Shown here: positions 55,301 to 63,407 of the stretch, piece after piece | Layout: the number at the start of each line of letters is the position of its first letter | How positions within the stretch are numbered: the first letter of the stretch is position 1 | Assembly (NCBI GenBank): GCA_014654705.1 | Contig: JACVZY010000012.1 | Location: 25,464-89,463, forward strand | Direction of reading: 5' to 3' | Length of the DNA: 64,000 bases | Source: Ignavibacteria bacterium | Lineage (GTDB): Bacteria > Bacteroidota > Ignavibacteria > Kapaibacteriales > UBA4661 | The notes under the pieces: generated by a model | Told to the model about the DNA's origin: nothing | Databases searched by the model: none | What the model saw: the letters and a program-made list of their open reading frames with translations, nothing else | Position numbers and translations under genes: made by a program

Positions 55301-55875
55301 GCTTCATGGAGCGCCTTCAGCAAGCCGCCGGACAGCAACAAATGCTCAATCAGGCAATGCAACAAATGATGCAGGGTCAGCAACAAGGGCAGGGTCAGCA
55401 AGGACAAGGTCAGCAGCGCTTAGGGCAGCCCGGAGGCGAAGAAGCGGGACGCATGGCTGCACAGCAAGAGGCAATTCGCAAATCACTCGAAGACCTTGCC
55501 AAAGACCAAAAAGGCGGCAAACGTGCGCTTGGCGACCTCGACAAAATGGCAAAAGAAATGCAGGAAATCATCAGTGATATGAAAAGCGGGAATATTTCGG
55601 AAGAGACCATTCGCCGACAGGAGAAGATTCTGTCGCGCCTGCTTGACGCAAGCCGTTCCACGCGGGAGCAAGATTTTGAGAAGCAGCGCGAAGCAAAATC
55701 CGGGCAAAATTTCACCCGCACAAGCCCCGCCTCGCTGGATATGCGCACCCAAGAAGGGCGCACCCGCGCTTTGCAAGAACTCCTACGCTCGACGCAGCAA
55801 GGCTACACGAAAGACTACGAAGCGCTCATTCGGCGGTATTTCGAGGCATTGCAGAAGGTGGAGCAGAAGAATTAA
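52315..55875 (+). CDS. DUF4175 family membrane protein with long coiled coil
   Basis: A 1186-residue protein. Two or three N-terminal membrane helices (GLLLAGACSLGLLLILTGIE; TALILFFSVAVLTALVFALF) and the DUF4175 extracytoplasmic part with FDRPDIRGLSGSVTPPAYTK and ITLLQPTADVELTESGLLPI lead to an Ig-like region. From about residue 540 it is a very long Q/K/E/M-rich coiled coil ending in a Q/G/M low-complexity stretch (MMQGQQQGQGQQGQGQQ), then a helical tail. The ATG at 52315 starts MTNYQSLYDR; a TTG upstream is not needed. DUF4175 proteins occur in Bacteroidota and proteobacteria; function is unsettled. Confidence 0.82.
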   Translation: MTNYQSLYDRIITRLRAVRSKELTLSLTSGLLLAGACSLGLLLILTGIEALAYSGILSRTTMVILWLIGTLAAIGAFAGKALMRLVGMQPKDSEDTMALRVGRVYDDVQDKLLNALQLYRSSTAQTAFSSELALANFGAIGTRAEALDFEAILDRKPRKTALILFFSVAVLTALVFALFPGTMGSALYRLSHFRQSFIPPAPFMLVLEPIQQKVLRGATVEIRVRAAQNPEANKFAPPTEIMLRLREKLDGASGDETFDSFTLRPDSTGVFRFQVPAVKRSVEMYAEVAWYLDFVRSERGAITVFDRPDIRGLSGSVTPPAYTKTPPRSLDENSASVMSLIGSRVELTALSNKPLKSAEIVLLKNSAGGDSTKRDTVRVPLKTNDRRATGAFSVNFSGEYFLRIVDENGEENADPIRYSVLALRDAPPSITLLQPTADVELTESGLLPIKAAIADDYGFSGLKLHYRRTESRYSPPQEKFSQISLGFMGSEKSLEIPYIWDLNKVGLAPSDKYEFFLEVTDNDVVTGPKSARTNTISVRLPSLDEIFKEADKTQEIAAKDLQKVLKDAETMKRDMEEISRELRKQQEKPQADWKEKKRLEDMLKKQDDMQKRVENVQKQLEDMTQKLQQNQSISPETMQQYMEVQKLLKQVNVPEMQKAMQQMQKALDQMQPEQLQQALQKFQFNEEEFKKSIERTMKILKRVQANQKSDELAKRAKELEEQQRDLEKQMENANMNDQQKREEMAEKQERLKEDMQNLSKETEDLEKLMKDIQEKGGKDMPMEEMKKAQEALQKEETEKAMQDAKEQMKQGNQQQAKQQQQKAQQNLQKFAQQMQNLKKEMQRNIQQEAIKQLQKSTQNMLELSKRQEQLKQQSQNMDYNSTQFRDAAQDQANALQDLKNVISRMSELAQKSFAVTPEMGKELGEAMQQMESATQSLEDRNAQQAGQQQGGAMSAMNRAAAQMQAMLGQMQQGNGPGGGQQPGENGEGMGQGSGSSFMERLQQAAGQQQMLNQAMQQMMQGQQQGQGQQGQGQQRLGQPGGEEAGRMAAQQEAIRKSLEDLAKDQKGGKRALGDLDKMAKEMQEIISDMKSGNISEETIRRQEKILSRLLDASRSTREQDFEKQREAKSGQNFTRTSPASLDMRTQEGRTRALQELLRSTQQGYTKDYEALIRRYFEALQKVEQKN

Positions 55876-55879
55876 ATCC

Positions 55880-57133
55880 CTATTCCTTTGCCTGCGCCGC
55901 TCTGTCTTTGTTGAGAATGGCAGCTACTGCGTTTACTTCCGCAGCAATTTCTTGTATCACTCCCCGTGCTTCTGCGGTAAGATTGCCGTCCAGAAGTGAA
56001 CGCAGATAGTTGCGGCGTTGAATAATCGCAATCATCGCTTTTTGCGCGGTTGCATTTTTGCATATAGCAACACGAGCAGCGGTAAGAGCTATAAAATCGT
56101 CAAGATTCAGTCTGCCACCCGCTTCTGTTTCAAGCTGTTCAATAGTTGTAAAAGGCAACCCACCGGAACCAACGATAAGAGGCTTCGTGTCTGCCTTCGT
56201 GCCGAAGAGTCCTTGCACACGTGTTCCCCGCGCAGCCGTAAAGCGCCCCGCTACGCGGTTTGCTAACGCAGAAGCAATGGCTTTGCAGCGCTTGGCAATA
56301 ATTTTCATCTCCTCCGCAGCGCGCGTGTAGTCATCGCGTTCACCGACTACCATTACTTCACCGATGATATATGTTTGCAGACTATCGAAATCTTTTGTCG
56401 AAAGGTATTTGCCGCATTGTGTACGCAAGAGTTCAAAAGCGGTTTTGTAGCTGAGTTTAACTGCTTCGGCAAGGTCGGGACAAGCCTCATTTGCTTTTCC
56501 CATATCAATCAGCGTAGCAGCGCGAATCATGTAGGCTTGGGCGTATGTCGGATTGAGTTGCAGAACGGTGTTCAGCGACGTGAGGGCATCCGCCGGGCGC
56601 TGTTGCTTGATGGCTATAAGGGCAAGTTGGTAGTGCGCATCCAGATTGGTGGAATCTAAGCGCACAACGTCTGCAAAATCCACTGCCGCAGCACCAATAT
56701 CATTCATGCGAAGAGCAGTGAGACCATGCAGGTAGTATGCCTCAGCATAGTCGCTATTCAGAACAATGCACTCATTAAAATCTTTGATGGCTTCCATGTA
56801 TTGCTTGCGCTCGAAGTACATCGCGCCGCGAGCCAAATAAATATCAATGTTCTCAGGCTCTTTTTGTATTGCCGTAGCAAAATCCCGTGCCGCACTGTCA
56901 TATTGCTTGATGGTTGTATAAAACAACCCACGCTGCATATAGGCTGCGGCACTATCCCCCGAACCATGTATCATTGCGGTAAATCCCTTGACTGCCGATG
57001 CCGTATCCTTCACAAGCAGTCGTGCTAACGCTTGGTCGGCATAATCACGCCAATTCTTGGGCGTTTGAGCATTCAGTGTGCCAGAGAGAAGACTATGAAG
57101 ACTATAACAAAGAGCGAGAAAAAAAATACGCAT
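55880..57133 (-). CDS. Exported TPR-repeat protein
   Basis: A 417-residue exported protein with a signal peptide (MRIFFLALCYSLHSLLSGTL). About six TPR units follow (AAYMQRGLFYTTIKQYDSAA; IYLARGAMYFERKQYMEAIK; AEAYYLHGLTALRMNDIGAA; DAHYQLALIAIKQQRPADAL). A helical C-terminal part without repeats ends AAILNKDRAAQAKE. It likely scaffolds protein contacts in the periplasm. The ATG at 57133 is chosen because the signal peptide begins there. It converges tail-to-tail with the DUF4175 gene (4 bp between stops). Confidence 0.85.
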   Translation of the reverse strand: MRIFFLALCYSLHSLLSGTLNAQTPKNWRDYADQALARLLVKDTASAVKGFTAMIHGSGDSAAAYMQRGLFYTTIKQYDSAARDFATAIQKEPENIDIYLARGAMYFERKQYMEAIKDFNECIVLNSDYAEAYYLHGLTALRMNDIGAAAVDFADVVRLDSTNLDAHYQLALIAIKQQRPADALTSLNTVLQLNPTYAQAYMIRAATLIDMGKANEACPDLAEAVKLSYKTAFELLRTQCGKYLSTKDFDSLQTYIIGEVMVVGERDDYTRAAEEMKIIAKRCKAIASALANRVAGRFTAARGTRVQGLFGTKADTKPLIVGSGGLPFTTIEQLETEAGGRLNLDDFIALTAARVAICKNATAQKAMIAIIQRRNYLRSLLDGNLTAEARGVIQEIAAEVNAVAAILNKDRAAQAKE

Positions 57134-57200
57134 TGTTTCCCAGAATATGGTCTTGTGAAAGAAAATGGACATGGTAAGTATGAAAGCCTGCGGGCAACTT

Positions 57201-57731
57201 TTACTTGGAAACAAGATGTGTCTGCGTTGCGCCGCCTTTACGCGACTGCAAGCGGTTTCCTTCCAGAAATTTTAGCTCGTCGTATTCCGCTGCCAGTATT
57301 TGTTTGCCTTCCAGCGTGTAGCAGCCGACCTTTGCGCCATTATTCACTTTTACGACATCATTTTGGAGAATCTGCACCCCGTCGAATGTCGGTGCGATGA
57401 CTTCTTTCCCTTTGGCACTCACCACTCCAAACTTCTGTGCCAGCCCTACAATCACGCAGCTATTAGCCACAATCTGCACCGAATCATATTTCGGCGCTAT
57501 CAGTTCTTTACCGCTTTTGGTGAGCAAGCCATATTTTTTACCGACCTTCGTTACCCACATCCCGTTGCGGGCAGACTTCAGGAGGTCGTACTGAGGAGTA
57601 ATAATGATATTGCCGTTTTCATCGCTAAAGCCATATTTGAGGGTTTTGCTGTCTTTCCAGATAATGAGGTCTTGTGCCGCCAAGCTGGCGGAGAGGCAAA
57701 AGGTGAGAAGAAGAAGAGAGAGGAATTTCAT
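57201..57731 (-). CDS. Exported WG-repeat protein
   Basis: A 176-residue exported protein with a signal peptide (MKFLSLLLLTFCLSASLAAQ). The body consists of WG-like repeats: KYGFSDENGNIIITPQYDLL, KYGLLTKSGKELIAPKYDSV, KFGVVSAKGKEVIAPTFDGV and a fourth divergent copy KVGCYTLEGKQILAAEYDEL. These are beta-strand repeats (PF14903), abundant in Bacteroidota. Function unknown. The ATG at 57731 is used. It precedes the TPR gene by 67 bp on the same strand. Confidence 0.88.
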   Translation of the reverse strand: MKFLSLLLLTFCLSASLAAQDLIIWKDSKTLKYGFSDENGNIIITPQYDLLKSARNGMWVTKVGKKYGLLTKSGKELIAPKYDSVQIVANSCVIVGLAQKFGVVSAKGKEVIAPTFDGVQILQNDVVKVNNGAKVGCYTLEGKQILAAEYDELKFLEGNRLQSRKGGATQTHLVSK

Positions 57732-57812
57732 AGCGTGAGAAGTATTGTTGTTGAAAAGAGCTACCGCTCTCAAGGGAGAGCGGTAACGAGGGATCAAGGG
57801 AATACAATTTGC

Positions 57813-58658
57813 TTATCTACGTTTTGCAAGTTGTTTCAATTTCTCTGTAAAAGTAGATTCTTCCTGCTCCTCTTGCATTGCTTTGAGGGTAGCATCTCGA
57901 AGAACACTTGGATCAAGTTTATTTTGTGCCTCTTCACGATCTCGCTTTAGCTTTTGAACGAGTTTTTCTTCCGCATCAGCACCAGAATAGAACTGAGGCG
58001 TATCCTGTATCATCTTTTTTGCTCTCTGTCGTAAACGCTCTTCGGCATTCGGTATTTTAGTTTTGGAGGCAATTTGCTGCTTAAGTTCTCTAAACTGAAA
58101 TACATCATCGGAAAATTTGCTTATCTGCTCATCTGTCCAAAAGCCCTGTAAGCGCTCTAAAGATTGAAAAATAACTTTGGCATCGCGGAAGGAATTGTAC
58201 TTGTGCAGAATGTTTAAGTGATATGCAACTGCTTCCTTAACTTCTCGTGTTGGATCTTGTTTGAGTAAGAAACCACGAAGCATACTATAAGAAATCCACT
58301 GCGCAATATGAAATTCCAATGGGTCATTTTCTACACCTTTAACCACAGCCCTGCCTAATTGGTCAGGAGAATGCCAATCATTCGCTCGTGCTGCTACATC
58401 AAGCCAGCGATTGAAACCAATTGCATCATACTTTTTACTTGTAAAATAATATCCGTCAAGCTGAGTATGTTTATCAACGCTCATACCCAAAGGTGTCTGA
58501 ATAGGTATGCCAAAATTTGTGTTTTCTGCATAACCACCAACTACATCCGGGCTGTTTTTATTTGAAGTTGGAGTTGTTACTACACATGAGGTAACGAGTG
58601 TTATACTAGCACAACTAGCAAATATCAATAATAAACCTTGAAAATTATGTGTCTTCAT
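57813..58658 (-). CDS. Lipoprotein of unknown function
   Basis: A 281-residue lipoprotein: signal peptide with lipobox LVTSC (Cys near residue 25), then a soluble, mostly helical domain (FNRWLDVAARANDWHSPDQL; FHIAQWISYSMLRGFLLKQD) and a charged C-terminal coiled segment. The sequence GGYAENTNFGIPI just after the Cys region is the only notable short motif. No family recognised. Runs leftward with the WG-repeat gene 81 bp downstream. Confidence 0.7.
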   Translation of the reverse strand: MKTHNFQGLLLIFASCASITLVTSCVVTTPTSNKNSPDVVGGYAENTNFGIPIQTPLGMSVDKHTQLDGYYFTSKKYDAIGFNRWLDVAARANDWHSPDQLGRAVVKGVENDPLEFHIAQWISYSMLRGFLLKQDPTREVKEAVAYHLNILHKYNSFRDAKVIFQSLERLQGFWTDEQISKFSDDVFQFRELKQQIASKTKIPNAEERLRQRAKKMIQDTPQFYSGADAEEKLVQKLKRDREEAQNKLDPSVLRDATLKAMQEEQEESTFTEKLKQLAKRR

Positions 58659-58688
58659 TGTTAGCTTTGTTGAAAATGTGGTATAAAT

Positions 58689-59429
58689 TTATTGTCTGCA
58701 CAAGGGAAAATCAACCCCAGCCGCCGAATGAGTAAGTCCCGTAGCATTGTTACCTTGCTTAAAGACAGGTTCATTTTGATCTGGAACACCGGAACAATTG
58801 CTAAATCTATACTTAATGGCATTAAATTTCCACGCCGTAATCCTGCCGCTATGACAAATATGCAAATCTGTATGCTGAGATTCAGCGCAGGCATCATAAC
58901 TATGTGTATAAACCCATTCGTAATAATATTTATGCAGTCCATTACAATTGGGGTCAGGAAATTCGGGACCAGCATAATCACCAGGACAGGAGCAGCTTAG
59001 ACATCTCTCTTGCATAATTGGTGGATCACTCGGCTGCGTACTACCGCTACCACTTCCACCGCCCGGAAGACCTGATCCGCCATTCGCCGGTTCTCCAGGG
59101 GGTGTAATGAGCGAGGGCGGTTGACGTGCTTCATGGGGTTTCAGATTATTGTCATCTCTATCGGCTTCTACGTACACAGGGTCGGTTTGTATTGTTGCTT
59201 CCAACTCCTTCCGAACAGGCAAGGGCGTTGCTCCCGCATCTTTTTTGCTGTTCGTTTTACCCATACCACTTCTTTGCTGCACACCAGTATTTTTACTGGT
59301 AGTTGACTTTATCGCTCTACCACTCTGTTTGTCTTGCCCGAAAGCACTACCACTCATTACCACCAATACTATCACCAGCGCCACGCAAAGGCGCACAAAA
59401 CCAACACCATTCGCTGTGCGAATACGCAT
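58689..59429 (-). CDS. Exported cysteine-rich protein of unknown function
   Basis: A 246-residue exported protein: signal peptide (FVRLCVALVIVLVVMSGSAF), a polar K/S/T region, a Gly/Ser/Pro linker (GGSGLPGGGSGSGSTQPSDP), and a C-terminal domain with eight Cys including CLSCSC, NCNG, HICHSG and CSG. Disulfides or metal sites are likely. The domain has no match I recognise. The ATG at 59429 is chosen because the signal begins there. It ends 30 bp before the lipoprotein gene, probably one transcript. Confidence 0.65.
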   Translation of the reverse strand: MRIRTANGVGFVRLCVALVIVLVVMSGSAFGQDKQSGRAIKSTTSKNTGVQQRSGMGKTNSKKDAGATPLPVRKELEATIQTDPVYVEADRDDNNLKPHEARQPPSLITPPGEPANGGSGLPGGGSGSGSTQPSDPPIMQERCLSCSCPGDYAGPEFPDPNCNGLHKYYYEWVYTHSYDACAESQHTDLHICHSGRITAWKFNAIKYRFSNCSGVPDQNEPVFKQGNNATGLTHSAAGVDFPLCRQ

Positions 59430-59530
59430 AAAAGTACACTCCAAAAAAGTGTAATAAAAAAGGCGTATCTTTCATAATGCTTCTGCTCAAGGCACCGCCA
59501 AGCGCCTAAAATGTAGAGCAACATAAAAAA

Positions 59531-59555
59531 TACGCCCCGCATATCGCAGGGCGTA
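59531..59555 (-). terminator. Candidate terminator for leftward transcripts
   Basis: Stem TACGCCC/GGGCGTA with a small inner GC stem; on the minus strand it is followed by six T. It lies downstream of the RHH gene but over 330 bases from its stop. Confidence 0.5.
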
Positions 59556-59822
59556 AATTGTACACTCATTCTACATTAGAGAAAATTTGGCGGTTTCTGA
59601 GCAGAGATGCGCGTACAATTACGCATGAATTGAGTTATATGTCGAAGTTGTAAGGAAGAAAAAGAAGGTTGACCAAGGAGGCAAAACACAATGACACGAA
59701 GGCACTGTAAACGCCTGAAAAATTTCAAAGGCAAATATACAAAAATTGCTTTTGCAGCCAAGAATATTTTTACGCTATCTGCACAGAAACGAGGCGCTTA
59801 CACAGTTTTATACCTCAGGCAC

Positions 59823-59852
59823 GAAAAAGAGATTTCCTAAGCACAGCACCAG
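59823..59852 (+). repeat. Copy of the RsbU-gene 3' end (left repeat)
   Basis: GAAAAAGAGATTTCC and, after a gap, AGCACAGCACCAG occur here and again at 60281-60295 and 60304-60316, where they overlap the last codons and stop of the RsbU-like gene. The two copies bracket the RHH gene. Confidence 0.55.
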
Positions 59853-59889
59853 TTGTTTTTGTTGGCATAAACGCACCGCACTTCGGTCG

Positions 59890-60174
59890 TTAATCAAGAT
59901 TGGCGAGGTCGTCCAAGGCAAGTTCACCCGCGAATTTCGCGCAGATAGGTTCTGCATTGATGGTTTGCTGGAGCAAAATTTTATGGCGTAATTCCGGCGG
60001 CAACGTCCGTAGTTGTTTGTTTGAGAAGGGTTGCTTCATTACTTCACGCACTAAATCGGAGAACACCTCCACACCCGCTTTTCCGTAGAGTGCGGTTAGT
60101 AATATAAACTGCTCTTTTACCTGCGGTGCAACACGAAAAGAGAGGTTTGCGTAATGGTTTGTTGACGTTTGCAT
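59890..60174 (-). CDS. Ribbon-helix-helix (Arc/MetJ-like) protein
   Basis: A 94-residue protein. The N-terminal region NLSFRVAPQVKEQFILLTAL, then EVFSDLVREVMK, has the strand-helix-helix pattern of RHH DNA-binding proteins, as in antitoxins of RelB/CopG type. The C-terminal half is helical and acidic, as expected of a toxin-binding tail. No toxin ORF is adjacent, so it may be an orphan antitoxin or a plain regulator. The ATG at 60174 is chosen; the longer frame overlaps the RsbU gene. It is flanked by copies of the RsbU 3' end. Confidence 0.6.
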   Translation of the reverse strand: MQTSTNHYANLSFRVAPQVKEQFILLTALYGKAGVEVFSDLVREVMKQPFSNKQLRTLPPELRHKILLQQTINAEPICAKFAGELALDDLANLD

Positions 60175-60280
60175 GGACAAATAACATTTGCATGGCAAAA
60201 ACGATATTTCATGCAAAATACAAAAATTTGACTTTTTCCAATCACATAGGTTGGAAGGGTCGGGGGCAATCACATGAAAT

Positions 60281-60316
60281 GAAAAAGAGATTTCCCTACC
60301 GGCAGCACAGCACCAG
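60281..60316 (+). repeat. RsbU-gene 3' end (right repeat)
   Basis: The original copy, spanning the last codons and stop of the RsbU-like gene, partner of 59823-59852. It differs from it by a 6-base gap and a few substitutions. Confidence 0.55.
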
Positions 60317-61990
60317 CATCGTAATATCATCCGACTGCGGAGCGCTTCCGGCGTGTGCTTGCACGTCGCGGGTGATGCTTTCCACAATCTCCAGCGCACT
60401 TCCTCCCGAACACGCTTTCAGCGATGCTTCCAAGCGCTCTTCCGTAAATTCTTCGTTCTCCACACTTAGTGCCTCTGAAACGCCGTCGGTGTAGAGCAGC
60501 AACACGTCGCCACAATCCAAAGACACCGTTTTTTCTTCATACGGCACAAGTGTTTCCATAATGCCGAGTATCAAGCCACCTTCGGTGAGGCGTTCAAACG
60601 TGCCGTCAGCGCGTAAGAGAAGCGGCGGATTGTGTCCCGCGTTACTAAAAGTGAAGGTTTTTTCGCGGGCGTTCAGTTTGCCGCAAAAGAAGGTTACAAA
60701 CTTGTCGTCGCTGGTATTGCCATAGAGTAGGTCGTTGATGCGGCTTACCATCGAAGGCAATGGCAAGTCCAAAGGTGCAAGCGCACGCAACGCCGCTTGT
60801 GTGTTCGCCATGAGCAGCGCTGCCGGAGTGCCTTTGCCGGACACGTCGGCTATGACCAGCATCCATTCGTCATTCTCAAGCGGTATCACATCGTAATAAT
60901 CTCCTCCGATTTGCTTCGAGGAAACACTCATGCCTGTAATATCAAAGCCCGCTATCGGCGGCAGTTCTCGCGGGAGTAAGCCTTTTTGAATGGTGCGGGC
61001 AAGATTGAGTTCGTCTTCCAAACGCTTTTTCTCCAATTCCTCGTGGAAGAGTCGTGCGTTTTCCAGCGCCGTCATTGCCGTACCGCCGAGCGCTTCCAAG
61101 AAATTTTTCTCTTCTGCCGTGAACGGCTGCTTATTCATTTTTTCGCCAACGAGCAGTAAACCTTTGGTTTCATTTTGCGTTTTCATCGGGGCAATAAGCA
61201 CACAATCACGCACAATCTCTGAACACCGCTCCAATGCTTGTTCGCCTTGCTCTTTCACTTCATCGACAAGTGCTTGCGCTTGCTCCATCGTGATTTTGAG
61301 ACGATTGACCGGAATTTCAAACTCCACGCCGCCTTCCTGCCCTTTCACCAAGACCGCAAAACGGCTCACGGCAAGCTGTCCCATAAGTCTGAGCGTAAGA
61401 AATTTCAAAATTTCTTCTTTTTGCAAAAGCGCCGTAAACTCACGGTTTATCTCAAAGAGCGTTGTCAAAAGCTGGTTTTTGCGTTCCAAATATGAACCTG
61501 TTTCCCGGAGCGAGCGAATATTCCGAGCGTTCAGAATCGCATTGGCAGTGATGCTGCCCACAAGCGAGATGTATTGCCGCTCTTCGTCGTTGTACGGAAG
61601 ATTTGCCAAGTTCGCCCCGAAGCAAAGCATTGCCAAATACCCCGCTTCGCTATCGGAGCTACTCATCACGGGCTGGCAAAGTTCAGCACCAAATGCTTTC
61701 AAGAACGGGTGTTCCATTGCACCGAAATCGTCGTTGGGATTCGACTCTTCTGGCTGAAGCAAAAATGGTTCGGAAGGAGATTTCATCCCCTTTTTTGTTA
61801 CACAGCGCCATTCGTGCGCTCTCACGCCTGTTGGCATGAGAGCGCACGCTTTGAAGGTGCGGAGCTTGCCCATGACGCTCAGAAGGGCAGTGTTCAGAAT
61901 AAAAATCTCGTCATCCGAAGCGTTCAGCGCGGCGCTCAGGTCTATGAGCGACTGAAGATTGATGAGATTGGAAGTGCTTGCACCGGTCAT
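60296..61990 (-). CDS. SpoIIE/RsbU-type PP2C phosphatase with GAF-like domains
   Basis: A 564-residue cytoplasmic signalling protein. Two GAF-like regions occupy the first ~330 residues, then a short coiled linker (ENARLFHEELEKKRLEDELN) leads to the PP2C/SpoIIE catalytic domain: IQKGLLPRELPPIAGFDITG, IGGDYYDVIPL with metal Asp residues, IADVSGKGTPAALLMA, FSNAGHNPPLLLR, LLLYTDGVSEAL and the end SDDITMLVLCCR. Such enzymes dephosphorylate anti-anti-sigma factors in partner-switching stress pathways. No anti-sigma gene is next to it. Followed by the RHH gene. Confidence 0.9.
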   Translation of the reverse strand: MTGASTSNLINLQSLIDLSAALNASDDEIFILNTALLSVMGKLRTFKACALMPTGVRAHEWRCVTKKGMKSPSEPFLLQPEESNPNDDFGAMEHPFLKAFGAELCQPVMSSSDSEAGYLAMLCFGANLANLPYNDEERQYISLVGSITANAILNARNIRSLRETGSYLERKNQLLTTLFEINREFTALLQKEEILKFLTLRLMGQLAVSRFAVLVKGQEGGVEFEIPVNRLKITMEQAQALVDEVKEQGEQALERCSEIVRDCVLIAPMKTQNETKGLLLVGEKMNKQPFTAEEKNFLEALGGTAMTALENARLFHEELEKKRLEDELNLARTIQKGLLPRELPPIAGFDITGMSVSSKQIGGDYYDVIPLENDEWMLVIADVSGKGTPAALLMANTQAALRALAPLDLPLPSMVSRINDLLYGNTSDDKFVTFFCGKLNAREKTFTFSNAGHNPPLLLRADGTFERLTEGGLILGIMETLVPYEEKTVSLDCGDVLLLYTDGVSEALSVENEEFTEERLEASLKACSGGSALEIVESITRDVQAHAGSAPQSDDITMLVLCCR

Positions 61991-62039
61991 AAAGCCTGCG
62001 GTAGATTGTTTGCAAAGGGTATGAATCGCCGAAATACGG

Positions 62040-63407
62040 TTACTTCACCAATTCTTCGTAAAAATACGCCGAAGCGGTAATGCCGCGATAGAAATTTTTC
62101 AGCGTGAAATGTTCATCGGGAGAATGAAGGTTTTCCGTGTTCAGTCCCATGCCCATCAATACCACAGGTGCGTTCAGGATATTTTGGAAGAGAAGCACAA
62201 TCGGAATCGAACCGCCTTCGCGGGTCAGGAGTGGCTTTTTGCCAAAGGCTCTCTCCATAGCGCGGAGCGCTGCTTTCACACCCTTACTGTCTATCGGCGT
62301 AATCGCAGGATTGCCGCCATGGAGATTCGATACCTCTACCGTCACGGTCGGCGGAGCAATACGCCGCACATACGCCTCGAATTTTTTTGCAATGTCGTCA
62401 GTGTTTTGGTTTGGCACGAGGCGCATCGAAATTTTCGCTGAAGCCTTCGCCGGAAGTACTGTTTTTGCGCCTTCGCCTGTGAATCCACCCCAAATACCGT
62501 TCACATCCAGCGTCGGGCGGGCAGATGTTTTCTCAAGTGTATTGTAGCCAAACTCACCGTCTGTAGCGGGAATGTTGAGTTCTTTGCAGTATTGTGCCTC
62601 ATCGTGTGGTAATTGGGCGTATTCTCTCCGCTCCTCAGGAGTGAGCGGCAGAACGTCATCGTAAAAGCCCGGAATGGTAATGCGTCCGTAGTCGTCGGTG
62701 AGCTTTGCAATGATGCTTGCAAGCGCATTGGCAGGATTCGCCACTGCGCCACCAAATACGCCGGAGTGCAGGTCGCGATTGGGTCCCGTCACGGTAACTT
62801 CCATATACGACAGCCCGCGCAGACCGTAGCACAAGGACGGCACTTCATCGGCAAACATGGCAGTATCGGAAATAAGAACCGTATCGGCAGCAAGCATTTG
62901 TGCGTGTTTGCGGAGGAATGACTCCAAGTTCACACTCCCGATTTCTTCTTCACCTTCGATTAAGACTTTCACATTTACGGGCAGTTTCCCGTTTGTTTTC
63001 AAATGCGCTTCGAGACTTTTCAGCTGCATGAACACTTGCCCTTTGTCGTCCACTGCTCCCCGTGCAAATATTTTTCCATCGCGGACGGTCGGTTCAAACG
63101 GTGCACTTGTCCAGAGATGGAGCGGGTCAACGGGTTGTACGTCATAGTGTCCGTAAAAAAGCACGGTTGGCGCCTCCTTACCGGCGTGAAGATGTTCTCC
63201 ATAGACAACGGGATGCCCGTCGGTAGGAAAAATTTGGATATTTTCCAAGCCAACAGATTTCATGCCCTGGGCGACCCATTCGGCGCAACGCACAATATCA
63301 CCCTTCCGCTCCGGATCAGTGCTGATGCTGGGAATTCGCAGAAAATCTTTTAATTCTTCGAGATAGGTGGATTGGTTATTTTCAATGTACGCCAAAAGAT
63401 TGCTCAT
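62040..63407 (-). CDS. M20-family dipeptidase
   Basis: A 455-residue metallopeptidase of the M20 family (dipeptidase/CNDP type). Zinc-binding residues are visible: FYGHYDVQP (His, Asp), EGEEEIGS (Glu), SDTAMF (Asp) and the C-terminal HSPDEHF (His). The dimerisation lid lies between. It hydrolyses di- or small peptides in the cytoplasm. The ATG at 63407 begins MSNLLAYIENNQ; the longer frame to 63527 would extend into the origin region and is rejected. It is the first leftward gene next to oriC. Confidence 0.93.
   Translation of the reverse strand: MSNLLAYIENNQSTYLEELKDFLRIPSISTDPERKGDIVRCAEWVAQGMKSVGLENIQIFPTDGHPVVYGEHLHAGKEAPTVLFYGHYDVQPVDPLHLWTSAPFEPTVRDGKIFARGAVDDKGQVFMQLKSLEAHLKTNGKLPVNVKVLIEGEEEIGSVNLESFLRKHAQMLAADTVLISDTAMFADEVPSLCYGLRGLSYMEVTVTGPNRDLHSGVFGGAVANPANALASIIAKLTDDYGRITIPGFYDDVLPLTPEERREYAQLPHDEAQYCKELNIPATDGEFGYNTLEKTSARPTLDVNGIWGGFTGEGAKTVLPAKASAKISMRLVPNQNTDDIAKKFEAYVRRIAPPTVTVEVSNLHGGNPAITPIDSKGVKAALRAMERAFGKKPLLTREGGSIPIVLLFQNILNAPVVLMGMGLNTENLHSPDEHFTLKNFYRGITASAYFYEELVK

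Larger units (their letters stand above)
59430..59889. other. Intergenic region (460 bp) with hairpin and duplicated segment
   Basis: It holds a hairpin at 59531-59555 that could terminate leftward transcripts, and a copy (59823-59852) of sequence from the 3' end of the RsbU-like gene. A 61-codon minus-strand frame (59761-59576) ends just before the hairpin but looks non-genic. Confidence 0.45.

Noticed and set aside
59576..59761. 61-codon minus-strand ORF ending near a hairpin
   Set aside because: No ribosome site, composition rich in F, R and C unlike the real proteins, no family pattern; the nearby hairpin can serve the RHH gene.
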